NCBI GenBank assembly: GCA_963666755.2
Contig: CAXXGW010000009.1
Coordinates: forward strand, 2,356,001-2,420,000
DNA: 64,000 bases
DNA from: CAXXOK01 sp963666755
Lineage (GTDB): Bacteria; Bacillota; Clostridia; Christensenellales; Aristaeellaceae
Reading direction: 5' to 3'
This document shows positions 42,471 through 51,921 of the stretch, piece after piece. The notes beneath the pieces are model-generated. The model was not told the DNA's origin. It made no database searches and saw only the letters and a list, made by a program, of their open reading frames with translations. Numbering within the stretch: position 1 is the first letter of the stretch; every line of letters starts with the position of its first letter. The position numbers and the translations under genes were made by a program.

Positions 42471-43379
42471 ATGAACCAACACGCGGTTTCCTTTCCCTGC
42501 ATCAACCGAATATGGCTTGCAGGGCTCCTGCTTTTAGGGTTGATGTTCACCGCCCCGTCGCGGGCCCTGGGGCAGGCCCAGATACAACAGCCGGCCGCGT
42601 TGGGCAGCGCCTCTGCAACTACCCTTACGTTGGAGGATGACCAGTCCTTCGATCTGGATACGTTAATCGCCCGCCTGGACGCAATGCCCGATGTCCGGCA
42701 GGTAGATATGTATGCCTGCGAGCTGACCCCGCAGCAAATGGATGTGTTAAGCAGCCGTTATCCCAACATCACATTCGGCTGGACGCTGCATATTGGGGAT
42801 CATACCCTGCGTACGGACGCCACGGCCTTTTCGACGCTCCATAGCCGAAAATCAGAACCGCATACCAGCGCGGATTTTGAAGTGCTCAAATACTGCAAAA
42901 ACCTGCTGGCGCTGGATATCGGGCATAACGCCGTGACGGATATCCGGTTTCTGGAATCGTTGCCCGGGCTTAAAATTCTCATCCTGGGGCGCAATCGGCT
43001 TACGGACATCGCCCCGCTTGGCAAGCTGCATCAGCTGGAATACCTTGAACTGTTCAGCGATGGGGTCAAGGATATTACCGCGCTGCAAACCTGTACGAAC
43101 CTCCTGGATTTGAACCTTACCAATAATGCCATCGCCGACCTGAGCCCCATCCTCCATTTGCCGCGCCTGCAGCGCCTGTGGCTTTTCAGAAGCACCGGCA
43201 TATTGCCGCACGACCGGTTTCCCAAGGATGTCCGGCAGGCGATCACAGCCGAGCTTCCCGAAGGGTGCACCGTAAACTTTACCGCGTCCGGAACAGGGGG
43301 CGGGTGGCGTGAACACCCCCGCTATGATACGATCTATCGGATTTTTCAAACTGGTGTTTATATCCCATGGGGGGAATAA
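42471..43379 (+). CDS. Secreted leucine-rich repeat protein
   Basis: 302 aa with a signal peptide (IWLAGLLLLGLMFTAPSRALG). Four or five internalin-type repeats run from about residue 145: LLALDIGHNAVTDIRFLES, LKILILGRNRLTDIAPLGK, LEYLELFSDGVKDITALQ, LLDLNLTNNAIADLSPILH, LQRLWLF. Such repeats make a curved protein-binding surface. There is no LPXTG anchor or membrane tail, so it is released or loosely attached. I chose the ATG at 42471, just after GGAGG; a GTG six codons earlier is possible. Its partner is unknown. Confidence 0.85.
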   Translation: MNQHAVSFPCINRIWLAGLLLLGLMFTAPSRALGQAQIQQPAALGSASATTLTLEDDQSFDLDTLIARLDAMPDVRQVDMYACELTPQQMDVLSSRYPNITFGWTLHIGDHTLRTDATAFSTLHSRKSEPHTSADFEVLKYCKNLLALDIGHNAVTDIRFLESLPGLKILILGRNRLTDIAPLGKLHQLEYLELFSDGVKDITALQTCTNLLDLNLTNNAIADLSPILHLPRLQRLWLFRSTGILPHDRFPKDVRQAITAELPEGCTVNFTASGTGGGWREHPRYDTIYRIFQTGVYIPWGE

Positions 43380-43539
43380 ACCCGCTACCCTCCGGCCCGC
43401 GGTACGGGATGGCGGGCCACCCGCAGCAACCGCTTGCCCTGAAACCCCGCCCAGCCGCCTTGGCAGTTCCTGCTTGCCGTCACTGCTTTCCAGCCGTGAT
43501 TGAATCTCCCACAGGTTTTATGGAAGGTTGTGAAGTGTA

Positions 43540-45201
43540 TTGAAACCGCCTATCCCCATCCGGCGAATCCTTTTAGTCTGGATTTGCGTTGTGATGGTCC
43601 TCTTCCCCACAGCGTACCCCGTCCGGGCGGAAGCGCCGGCTCCGACGGCGCCGGTTGATCAGGCGACGCCCACGCCGGCCGGGGATTGGAAAACCATCGA
43701 CGGTATCGCGTACCGAATGTTACAGTTCGGGGATGAGGGCGAAGATGTGCTGAAGCTGAAACAGTGCATGCAAACGCTTGATTTCTTTACCTTGGGCGCA
43801 AAGCTCAGCGATCAGTATAACATTACGATGGTAAACAGGGTAAAGCAGCTGCAGCGCCAAATGGGGGTTGAGGCCACGGGCATTGCCACGCCGGAGTTCC
43901 AATCCGCCTTATTCACACAGTACGCGCAACACCCCGCCCTGACGCCCGCCCCCGCCTCGACCCCCGCACCGCAACCCGCAAACGCCACCCTCCCCGAAGC
44001 CGAAGCGGCAGCCACCCCTGCGCCAACATCCGCCGCCGACGCCCTCAACGGCATTGGGGCCCGGACCCTTCAAAGAGGTCTCAGCGGGAATGATGTGAGG
44101 CGCTTCAAGCTGCGCCTGCAGGAATTAGGCTATTTTTCCAAGAATGCAGAGATCAGCTTCGACTTTAACACCACAACCGAATACAAGGTCAAGCAATACC
44201 AGAATGATTTAGGGTTAAAACCTACCGGCATTGCGACGCCGGAATTGCAGACGATCGCCTTTTCGGATTACGGGGGTCTGGCCACCCCCACGCCCCCCTC
44301 CGCACCGCCGCTGCCGACGCTAACGGCCGATGGGTTTTTACCCACGCCAAACGAGGAGTTTTTCTACGGAGACCTGACCCTCGGCCAGTGGGTTTACATC
44401 TCCGACACGCTTCGCATCGAGATTACGCGCTATACCCGAACGGGGAACCGCCCCCTCATCTGGTATGAAACGTTTATCCGTTTTACAGACGCCGAGCGTT
44501 TTCAGCGTTATAATGCTGTGCAGAAATACAAACGGGTATTAAACACGGAATATCCCCACTCCATCGCAAAGCGCAACAAACTGGTTCTGGCCTTCAGCGA
44601 TGATTTTTACGGCTATCGGGCAAGCCGCAACGAAATGGCCGGGATCATCATTCAGGATGGGGTTGTCGTTGCCAACAACACATACAAGAGCAATATTGTA
44701 ACGTATCTGCCGCCGCTTGACATCATGGCATTTTTCGAGGATGGAAGCGCGAAAGTGTTCTACAGCAATGAATGCACGGCCAAGCAGCTGCTTGATATGG
44801 GCGTGCGAGACACCTTAAGCTTTGGGCCGATCCTGCTGCGCGACGGCCAGCTTGGGCAACAGGTTGCGGACGGGAAGTACGCCAGCAAAGAGCCGCGGTG
44901 CGCGCTGGGGATGATCGATGCGCGCTCCTACGTCCTAATCACGGTGGAAGGGCGCCATGCTAAAAGTCAGGGCGAGAGTTTAAGCTGGTTAGCCACGCGG
45001 ATGCGCGATCTCGGTGTACAGCAGGCCATCAATCTGGATGGCGGCAACACGACCGCGCTTGTGTACCGCGGGATATTGCTGAATAAATGCGGCACCTTTT
45101 CAGGAGAAACCATCACCCTGCGGGGCGTGCGTTCGGTATCCAGCATTCTGGGGATTGGCCAGTTACACGCCATCGATGCGCCCACGAATACGGAAGACTG
45201 A
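43540..45201 (+). CDS. Secreted peptidoglycan-binding and phosphodiester glycosidase (NAGPA-type) protein
   Basis: 553 aa. A signal peptide (ILLVWICVVMVLFPTAYPVRA) is followed by two PG-binding_1 repeats (LQFGDEGEDVLKLKQCMQTLDFF...GVEATGIATPEFQ and LQRGLSGNDVRRFKLRLQELGYF...GLKPTGIATPEL) joined by Pro/Ala-rich linkers. The C-terminal domain has the NAGPA/DUF2233 hallmarks: GIIIQDGVVVANN, LSFGPILLRDG, RCALGMIDARSYVLITVEGR and NLDGGNTTALVYRG. Family members hydrolyse phosphodiester-linked sugars in wall or teichoic-type glycans. The start is TTG at 43540, with GGAAGG 12 nt upstream. Confidence 0.85.
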   Translation: MKPPIPIRRILLVWICVVMVLFPTAYPVRAEAPAPTAPVDQATPTPAGDWKTIDGIAYRMLQFGDEGEDVLKLKQCMQTLDFFTLGAKLSDQYNITMVNRVKQLQRQMGVEATGIATPEFQSALFTQYAQHPALTPAPASTPAPQPANATLPEAEAAATPAPTSAADALNGIGARTLQRGLSGNDVRRFKLRLQELGYFSKNAEISFDFNTTTEYKVKQYQNDLGLKPTGIATPELQTIAFSDYGGLATPTPPSAPPLPTLTADGFLPTPNEEFFYGDLTLGQWVYISDTLRIEITRYTRTGNRPLIWYETFIRFTDAERFQRYNAVQKYKRVLNTEYPHSIAKRNKLVLAFSDDFYGYRASRNEMAGIIIQDGVVVANNTYKSNIVTYLPPLDIMAFFEDGSAKVFYSNECTAKQLLDMGVRDTLSFGPILLRDGQLGQQVADGKYASKEPRCALGMIDARSYVLITVEGRHAKSQGESLSWLATRMRDLGVQQAINLDGGNTTALVYRGILLNKCGTFSGETITLRGVRSVSSILGIGQLHAIDAPTNTED

Positions 45202-45326
45202 TGCAGAAGTATATGTCTGCCACGGGGAACACGGCGGGTTCTTACCGTTTGTCCAGACGACCTAAAGAACACTGACCCGTATAGCGCCAAACGAACACTC
45301 GGCAGCCGGGGTTCCTGTTTCCCAAT

Positions 45327-45353
45327 GAAAAAGGAGCGCCTGTTATGCGCTCC
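45327..45353 (-). terminator. Terminator of PrsA-like gene
   Basis: On the minus strand, a 7-bp stem (GGAGCGC/GCGCTCC) is followed by TTTTTC, 39 bp after the foldase stop. Confidence 0.75.
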
Positions 45354-45391
45354 CTGATGCCTGCCATGCATCCGGCGATCATCGGCATTCC

Positions 45392-46570
45392 TTATTGGGC
45401 AGCGGCGGCGGTTGCGTTCGCAACCCATTGTTCAACCTGCGCACGATAGGCTTCGTCCTGTTTATCCGCCAGCAATTCGGCCTTGATCGCGTCATGCACC
45501 TGCGCCAGCGGAATCTCACCCGAAGCCAGATCGCTTGCGTACTGAACAATGTGGACGCCGTAGCGCGTACGGAATGGGCCAGAGATATCCCCGACATGCG
45601 CAAGCGCCATGCTGTATTCCGTAAATTCAGGCACCCACATCGTAGAGGCTGCGCATACAAGGTACCCAGTGGTTTTCACGGGCTCGATCAAGGCGTCGGG
45701 GTCTTCGCCGTCTTCTTCAATCAGCTGATCAAAGTCCGCTCCGGCGTCGATTTTGGCCAGCAGCTGGTCCACCCGGGGTTGCAGCGCGGCAAATAAAGCA
45801 TCCGTCAGGGTTTGCAGGTCGGAAGTCATCCGGTTGATCTCACCTTGCAGCGACTCCGAAAGGGCAGTCAGCGCCTCGCGGCTCTTTCTCTCCGCTTCCG
45901 TGTCGTCGGCAGGGTTTTGCTTAAGGTTTACCAGCGCGGCCAATGTGGAATTCAGCGTAAGCTGTCTTGCGGTAACGGCCCGGGTCTGGTTTTTAATCTT
46001 CATTTGCGCATCTGCGCTTAAATAGACCAGTAGATTCTTGATATATCGGTAGCCCTCGGGAACATAGCAGAGGAGGCCGCCGTTTTCAACATCCGCCTGA
46101 TACTGCGCTAAATTCACGCTGTAAGCCATTTTGGCGTTGGAAACATCGGCATTATACCGTGCCTGGATTTCTTCGTCGGTCACGGTAACGTTCTGCGTAA
46201 CGAAAGCCTTGAGCTTTTCTTCGGCTTTAGCCGTCTTTTCCGCATCCAGCAATGCTTCCCTCGTGCTGTAACCGAGCTCGGCCATCTTGGCTGCCATGGC
46301 CTGCTGCAGCGCGTCGCCCGCCAGCGCGGTGTTGCTGAAATGGTCCGTTTGCACACAGGACAGGTTATGGGTATAGGTTGCGTCGACCGCTTCGTTGATT
46401 TCGGCCCATTCGGCATCGGTGAACTGATCGCATCCGTTTTCCTTTATTTTCTGCGCGACCACGCTCTGTTCAGCCGTCTTCAGGTCAGAAACGGTACCTG
46501 CCTCGCCGGACGCGCCTGCAACCGCTGTGAAAGCCATCATCAGAACGACAAGAAATGCAATTTTGCGCAT
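45392..46570 (-). CDS. Secreted PrsA/SurA-like peptidyl-prolyl isomerase
   Basis: 392 aa with a signal peptide (MRKIAFLVVLMMAFTAVAGA). The central region is helical (SurA_N-like, ALLDAEKTAKAEEKLKAF...VTDEEIQARYNADV). The C-terminal parvulin (PPIC) domain is seen as ADFDQLIEEDGEDPDAL...VGDISGPFRTRYGVHIVQY. It should fold secreted proteins outside the membrane. Unlike PrsA it has no lipobox cysteine, so it may be free. It has its own promoter and terminator. Confidence 0.85.
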   Translation of the reverse strand: MRKIAFLVVLMMAFTAVAGASGEAGTVSDLKTAEQSVVAQKIKENGCDQFTDAEWAEINEAVDATYTHNLSCVQTDHFSNTALAGDALQQAMAAKMAELGYSTREALLDAEKTAKAEEKLKAFVTQNVTVTDEEIQARYNADVSNAKMAYSVNLAQYQADVENGGLLCYVPEGYRYIKNLLVYLSADAQMKIKNQTRAVTARQLTLNSTLAALVNLKQNPADDTEAERKSREALTALSESLQGEINRMTSDLQTLTDALFAALQPRVDQLLAKIDAGADFDQLIEEDGEDPDALIEPVKTTGYLVCAASTMWVPEFTEYSMALAHVGDISGPFRTRYGVHIVQYASDLASGEIPLAQVHDAIKAELLADKQDEAYRAQVEQWVANATAAAAQ

Positions 46571-46599
46571 GCTCTGGAGCCCCCATCCTTTTTATGAAT

Positions 46600-46628
46600 A
46601 GTATAAGCGTTTTTCCAGAAATCGGCAA
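46600..46628 (-). promoter_or_regulatory. Promoter of PrsA-like gene
   Basis: On the minus strand, TTGCCG (46623-46628), 17-bp spacer, TATACT (46600-46605), 30 bp before the ATG. Confidence 0.7.
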
Positions 46629-46813
46629 GCGCTTTTATTGGAACATTCTGCCGTAAGCTCGCAGGCTTGCCCGGAACGCTGGGGGCCTCCGATCCGTGCC
46701 GGGAGGCACTGCGGGCCAACTCTCTGTCTGAGTTGATCAATCCGTCCCGCATGGGAGGTAAGCGTCACAATATGAATAATACTAATTCAAAACATTAATG
46801 CTTCATTAATCTA

Positions 46814-47470
46814 TTAACAACGAGTAATCGAGGCAACACGCATGGGATCGTTTGCGAACACAAGAACGGTCTGACAAAGGCGCTCAAGGACAAGGGCAAG
46901 AGAAGCAAACACCTCATTGTGGTAACCTTTTTCACAAATCCAATCCCAAATCATCTTAATGGGGTTTAGCTCTGGTGTATAGGGAAGCAGAGGGAAAAGC
47001 GTTATATTGGATGGTACCACCAACCGGGAGGAGTGGTGCCCTCCTGCATTATCCAACACCAGCAAAATATCATCGTGCGGGTAAGCCTCCGCTAGCTTTT
47101 GCAGGTATACATTCATGCACTCCGTATTTGAATAAGGCATCACCAGTGTACACAATTCCCCGTCCATCGGAGCAACTGCCCCATACAAGTATTGATATTC
47201 AAGGATATGGCGGCATGGCACATTGGATCGCTGTGGGCGAGGACACCGACATCGCTTTGGTTTATTGATTCGTCCAAAGCCAGCCTCGTCCTGAAACATG
47301 TGCCGTACTTTTTTCTGGCTCATAAGCATTGGACGGATCGTCTGGCACATTTTTGTTATAAGCGTCGATCTCTTCATCGCTTTTAACAAACCAACCATCA
47401 GCGTATTGATATGTGTTGCAACCCTCAGAGGTATTATAGAAGCTGTTGTGTTACGCAAACAAAAGCGCAA
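46814..47470 (-). pseudogene. IS630-family transposase remnant
   Basis: 218 codons remain. The DDE catalytic core is present: FQDEAGFGRINKPK (first Asp), LVLDNAGGHHSSR (second Asp) and TPELNPIKMIWDWI (Glu). The first 35 or so residues look like frame-shifted sequence and the N-terminal HTH of IS630 transposases is missing, so the element is probably dead. No terminal inverted repeats were found. It lies at the left edge of the glycan island, in DNA visibly richer in A and T than the flanking genes. Confidence 0.8.
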
Positions 47471-47542
47471 TCACGCTCCGTTGCCACGGCCAGGTTTACA
47501 TCAGGTAAGGAATCCTTTACGCAAACAGACCCGTATTCCTGT

Positions 47543-48583
47543 TTACTTCCATACCCGATCGACTCTGTCAAAGAAATCATTCAACTTTGGACTGCGGAAA
47601 AGCGGTCTTTCCAGCAAATAAATTCTGGCAAAATCAATGACCATTGACACACAAAAAACAAAAAGACAGGTTAGCCCCATCCAAATCAGGAAGTAACGGC
47701 TGTTAAAACGGTCTTGTACACGCAACACCTCTCTCCATAGAGGATACCGGAAAAAATTATGGTCGTGTATCAGCAAAATGCCAAACGTTGTCGATGCGAC
47801 TGCGTTGATCACACGGTTCGGCTTTATCCGGATATTCTTAAAAAAGAACATGAGCGCTATACTGCCGATTATGTTGAAAATGCCCGACTCGTCCGCGTTA
47901 ATGCTGTTAAACAGGCCGGGATCCGATGCAATACGCGGGCCTACCGTCGCAATCCCCCAACAGGTAACGGTAATGAGCAGGTCTATCCACTTGTTCTCCA
48001 AAAAATGAATCGGGAAGCGTTTTAAATACACCAGAATAAAATAGACCAATATAAATAACTGTAGCTCGCTGAAGAGCTGTTGCTGATAGTGGATGGTATA
48101 CCCGATCCCCTTGATTATAATTTGAAAATAAGTTAGCGCGATCACTAAACCCAGCAACTGTTTCTTGCCAGCCTGGTGTACCGATTTCTGTAAAAATGGG
48201 ATAAGTATGTAGAACGCTAAATAGGCAGAGGCAAACCCGTGGCTACTGCCCGCGATTGGCAGAAAAACGCCAAACCATTCCTCAGGCGTGAAGGGACGCC
48301 CGAGCAACGAGGTCACGGCAGCAAGCGTTACTGTATAAAACAGTACCTCCATCCATGTTTTCGCAAACCGCACACTCCTGAAAGGTTTATCGGACAAGTA
48401 CCAGGAGCTTACCGCTAAAAAAGCAATGAAACAAATCTTGCCAACCGCGGTAATCCCTTGCGCGAACAGCGCATACTTTTGGTTTGAAAGGCTCAAGTAC
48501 AATCCGTGCACGATATAGTGATGGCAAACCAACAAGAAGATGCAAACAATCCGCATCAGTTCAATGTTTGAATCCCTCGGCAC
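47543..48583 (-). CDS. Acyltransferase family 3 membrane protein
   Basis: 346 aa, about ten membrane segments. The N-terminal SNIELMRIVCIFLLVCHHYIVHG carries the Arg and His of the acyltransferase-3 active site. Members O-acetylate or otherwise acylate surface glycans. The start is a GTG with no good ribosome site, and the 231-bp gap from the upstream acyltransferase has no recognised gene, so its translation is less certain. Codon and base use is AT-richer than most of the window. It is the last gene of the glycan cluster. Confidence 0.82.
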   Translation of the reverse strand: MPRDSNIELMRIVCIFLLVCHHYIVHGLYLSLSNQKYALFAQGITAVGKICFIAFLAVSSWYLSDKPFRSVRFAKTWMEVLFYTVTLAAVTSLLGRPFTPEEWFGVFLPIAGSSHGFASAYLAFYILIPFLQKSVHQAGKKQLLGLVIALTYFQIIIKGIGYTIHYQQQLFSELQLFILVYFILVYLKRFPIHFLENKWIDLLITVTCWGIATVGPRIASDPGLFNSINADESGIFNIIGSIALMFFFKNIRIKPNRVINAVASTTFGILLIHDHNFFRYPLWREVLRVQDRFNSRYFLIWMGLTCLFVFCVSMVIDFARIYLLERPLFRSPKLNDFFDRVDRVWK

Positions 48584-48814
48584 GCTTTTTTGTATTATTC
48601 GTTTGTCCCCTTTAAAGCAGTTTAAACGATTGTGTGCTTTGATTCGCCCAGGATATTATCCGCTGCCAAAGGGGAGGGTATGCATGCGTTGTTATCAGAC
48701 AGCGTATGCAGCTGTCCAGGGCTTTGGCTTATCCAAACCATATCAAATGAAACGTGTGGCTCTGCCTGCAATCCCGCACCACTTACCATCCGGCTGTGCC
48801 CGACTCGCCAAGGG

Positions 48815-50077
48815 CTATTTCTGCCCGGTACTTTGGGCCTTCGCATTGCGCTTCTTGGAAAAACGTACCTTCCACTTGCCATACGTGTTCCTGGCTACAC
48901 GGTCCAGCGTGCTCTGTACGGTCGGAACAACGGCATACTGCATGAAAATCGCAAACAGAACGGTATAGACGAAGGCAAGCGCGGTAAAAAAGCATCCGAT
49001 TGCAAAGTTTTCATAGCGGGCAGGCGCCCCCAGCTTTCGGACAATGCTTCGGTACAGCGGATCGTCGTAACCTTTCTGCATCATGAGTAGAATCGTCGAG
49101 TGAAACAGATAAAGCGGGAAAAGCATCTTCTCGGCCCAGACGATCAGCGATATGGTTTTCCCCTTGACCTGTGCACGTCTGTAGGATAATTCCTTCGAAG
49201 GCGTCGTTTGAAGGATGCCGTAATTGATAATAAAGAAACAACTCCAAAGCAGGTATACGGTTGGCAAAATTAACCTGACAATATAACTGTTCGTTGCGTT
49301 ATCCGAAAAATAAAACCATTTACAATTTACAATCACCAACGGGATGAAAATGAGCCATGCAATATAGGGGATGCGCTTCAGTGCTGTGATTTTTACGTTC
49401 GATTTTAACTCGTTCAGCAAAAAACCAACAAAGAAGAGATCGAGGTTGAAGTAAAATGGCTTGTATATATCATGACCCCAATTACCAGAGTCAGTCAAGT
49501 CTAGATGGTATTGCATAAACACTCGCAACAGCAAGCCCCCTACCGTCAACAGGCAGCCCAACAAAACGGTGCTCCGCCCGGTGGTAAAGTAACGCCGTTT
49601 GAGCAGGAAGAAAAAAGGGGCAATCAGGTACAGGCGAACTAAGGTTGTCATATACCAAGCCAGGCCAAAGGTTAATTGACTAAAGTCTTCCTGATAATTC
49701 AGAAATAGCAGATTCAGGATTTTCAGTAAATTGTAACGCCCAGGTACAAGCAGTGAAGGCTCCATGAAAAGAAGGACGATAAAGATGTATGTCCAGTAAA
49801 CAGGGATGATTTTTAACAATCTTAGGTAGTAATACCGAAAAATACCCTTTACAGTCATTTCGTTTTTTCCGTTATAAAACCCAATGCCAATGCCGTAGCC
49901 GGACAGGATAAAAAACAGCCAGACCGCCGACCATGCGGGCGTATAGAGAAGCCACGAATGGTAGACGTTTTCATTCCAAGGCACAGGTATGAATATCTTG
50001 GCGTGCAATGTAAAAATCAAGAGGAAAGCAATCAGGCGAAGAAGTGAAAATTGCCAGGCTTTATCTTTAGTGCTCAT
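48815..50077 (-). CDS. Acyltransferase family 3 membrane protein
   Basis: 420 aa, about ten membrane segments. The start (WQFSLLRLIAFLLIFTLHAKIFIP) holds the Arg and His typical of the family, then WLFFILSGYGIGIGF. It probably transfers an acyl group to a sugar of the surface polymer. Its start lies 2 bp after the stop of the GT-C-like gene, so it is translated with the cluster. It is AT-rich, like its neighbours at 46.8-51 kb, consistent with acquisition by transfer. Confidence 0.88.
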   Translation of the reverse strand: MSTKDKAWQFSLLRLIAFLLIFTLHAKIFIPVPWNENVYHSWLLYTPAWSAVWLFFILSGYGIGIGFYNGKNEMTVKGIFRYYYLRLLKIIPVYWTYIFIVLLFMEPSLLVPGRYNLLKILNLLFLNYQEDFSQLTFGLAWYMTTLVRLYLIAPFFFLLKRRYFTTGRSTVLLGCLLTVGGLLLRVFMQYHLDLTDSGNWGHDIYKPFYFNLDLFFVGFLLNELKSNVKITALKRIPYIAWLIFIPLVIVNCKWFYFSDNATNSYIVRLILPTVYLLWSCFFIINYGILQTTPSKELSYRRAQVKGKTISLIVWAEKMLFPLYLFHSTILLMMQKGYDDPLYRSIVRKLGAPARYENFAIGCFFTALAFVYTVLFAIFMQYAVVPTVQSTLDRVARNTYGKWKVRFSKKRNAKAQSTGQK

Positions 50078-50079
50078 CC

Positions 50080-51849
50080 CTATTCTACCTTTCTGATCTC
50101 ATAAACAGACCACGTCCGATATGTAGACTTTACAATATCCTCAATTTTAACAAACTGTGCATCAATATTATAAAAACGCTTCAACCATGTCAAGATAAAA
50201 GCTCTGGACTCGGGGAAAGAGTCTCCTTCTGCAGTAAGGATTTTAACATGATCGTTTCCCAAAGCTTCAAGTAAAAGGTTTTCGGTATTGTGAATGTTGT
50301 ATTCCTTCATCAGTTGATAATAAGGCACCGTATAGATTTCCCAATTTCCTGCAACGTTCCAGAGGCCGTGATTGGCGGTCATATCCCATATGGAACGGTT
50401 CGTATTCAAGCCATAAACAAAGGTATCCCCCGCCAAGTATAAATTTTCATTCTGTTCGGATAAATACGCCAACACCATCTGAAAGTTCTCTGTATGCGTA
50501 TATGCGGGTTTCATATAGTAGGGTTTGAGGTCATTTGCATTGTAGGATTGGATGAACGCCAGCACCGGAAAAGCCATAACTAAGATGCTAACATTACCTA
50601 GGTACCGGGTTAATCGCTGGAATTTTCCCTTCCTGCTCTCTACCAGATTTGAAGGCTTGCAATCCAGAAGCAATAAGAATGTTGCAAACACAAAATCGGG
50701 CATCAGAACCCGGTAGGGCGCACGTCGTATAAAATAGAACGCGAAGTCGGCTAAAATGGCGGTAAAGAGGATGGCGAAGGCTCGCGTTTCCCTCTTCTTG
50801 TTTTCCAGCAGGCATTGGAGTATCACAATCAGAGCCACAGCGGCAAAAAGGAGTAAATACAGATGGCCGAAAACAGGCTCGCCCCAGACGCGGTGCTTTA
50901 AATCCGATGCGTAACCCATCACATCGAAATTGTATTTATTCGCAGCGCTGTTAAGCCGCATCAAATCCTGAAAATTCTGCTCCGTCAAATGGCTGCGGTC
51001 AAAATAGAAACAGGTATACATCGCGGTATGCTGTTCTTCGCTCAGCCCATAGGCGTTGAATTTTTGTGCGTCGTAGGGCACCATCTGGCAATCCAGCGCC
51101 GCGCTTCGAATTTCCCCCCACGCCAGCCCCTGCTTTTCAACGGGGTTCAGGGTTTCAATGTACATATTGCTGTTAATCCCCAGGTACATGATGCCGACGC
51201 AGAGGAGACCGATGCCGATATAGCGTGCGCGATGCTTGCCCTTCAGGTTCCATAGTATTTCCCCGGCATAAACGATCATCAGGGATTTAACGACTTCCCC
51301 GCGAAACATTACGCCAGCCACAACCAATGCAACCCCCAGCATCCATTGGGAAGGGCGCATTTTTTCCTCCCGGGCGGCGTCGGTCAGCACCAACAGCCCT
51401 GCAATGCAGGCGCAATAGGCAACCACCGTAAACGTGAAATAAGTCAGGAAAAAGAGAAAGCTCGACGATAATACCGCCAGGGAGAGTGGGAAATTGTACT
51501 TTTCTGAAGAAAAAACCCAGTCCAGCGCGATAAATGAGCCGACATAGGCCAGCAGATACGATATCGTTACCCAGTTTATGGCAGGAAACAGGGTAAAAAG
51601 GAATTGATACAGATAGCCCAATACAATATGGATATTTACAATGTACGGGCTTGGTGCGCCGTATCCGCCGCTTGCGATATCAAGCATGGTAACATCGTCG
51701 TTTACCACATACCAGATTTGCTTCGTCAGGAGCAGGATCAGCAGCAAAGCCAGCTGAATCCCAAGAAACAGCAAGAATCTGCCGGTGTTCTTCCTGACGG
51801 CAGCATCTTGCAGGTTCCTGCTTATTGTGTTGGGTGTATCGTGATGCAT
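50080..51849 (-). CDS. Polytopic membrane protein, GT-C glycosyltransferase-like
   Basis: About 589 aa with ten or more hydrophobic segments in the first two-thirds and a soluble C-terminal part of about 150 aa. After the first helix (FLLFLGIQLALLLILLLTK) comes WYVVNDDVTMLDIAS, an acidic pair at the position where GT-C enzymes carry their catalytic Asp. No family is recognised with certainty. It sits between a GtrB-like GT2 and an acyltransferase, so it may use a lipid-linked sugar to decorate the glycan. The start is uncertain: I used the ATG at 51849, though the GGAAGGGG site is 14 nt away. Confidence 0.7.
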   Translation of the reverse strand: MHHDTPNTISRNLQDAAVRKNTGRFLLFLGIQLALLLILLLTKQIWYVVNDDVTMLDIASGGYGAPSPYIVNIHIVLGYLYQFLFTLFPAINWVTISYLLAYVGSFIALDWVFSSEKYNFPLSLAVLSSSFLFFLTYFTFTVVAYCACIAGLLVLTDAAREEKMRPSQWMLGVALVVAGVMFRGEVVKSLMIVYAGEILWNLKGKHRARYIGIGLLCVGIMYLGINSNMYIETLNPVEKQGLAWGEIRSAALDCQMVPYDAQKFNAYGLSEEQHTAMYTCFYFDRSHLTEQNFQDLMRLNSAANKYNFDVMGYASDLKHRVWGEPVFGHLYLLLFAAVALIVILQCLLENKKRETRAFAILFTAILADFAFYFIRRAPYRVLMPDFVFATFLLLLDCKPSNLVESRKGKFQRLTRYLGNVSILVMAFPVLAFIQSYNANDLKPYYMKPAYTHTENFQMVLAYLSEQNENLYLAGDTFVYGLNTNRSIWDMTANHGLWNVAGNWEIYTVPYYQLMKEYNIHNTENLLLEALGNDHVKILTAEGDSFPESRAFILTWLKRFYNIDAQFVKIEDIVKSTYRTWSVYEIRKVE

Positions 51850-51921
51850 GATGGTGAATAACACCCCTTCCCAGTAAAGGCAGACGATGGACACGGTTGC
51901 ATGTGTCTGCCCACGTTCAGC

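Noticed and set aside
46814..47470. Complete, active IS630 element
   Set aside because: The N-terminal DNA-binding part is missing and no terminal inverted repeats were found.
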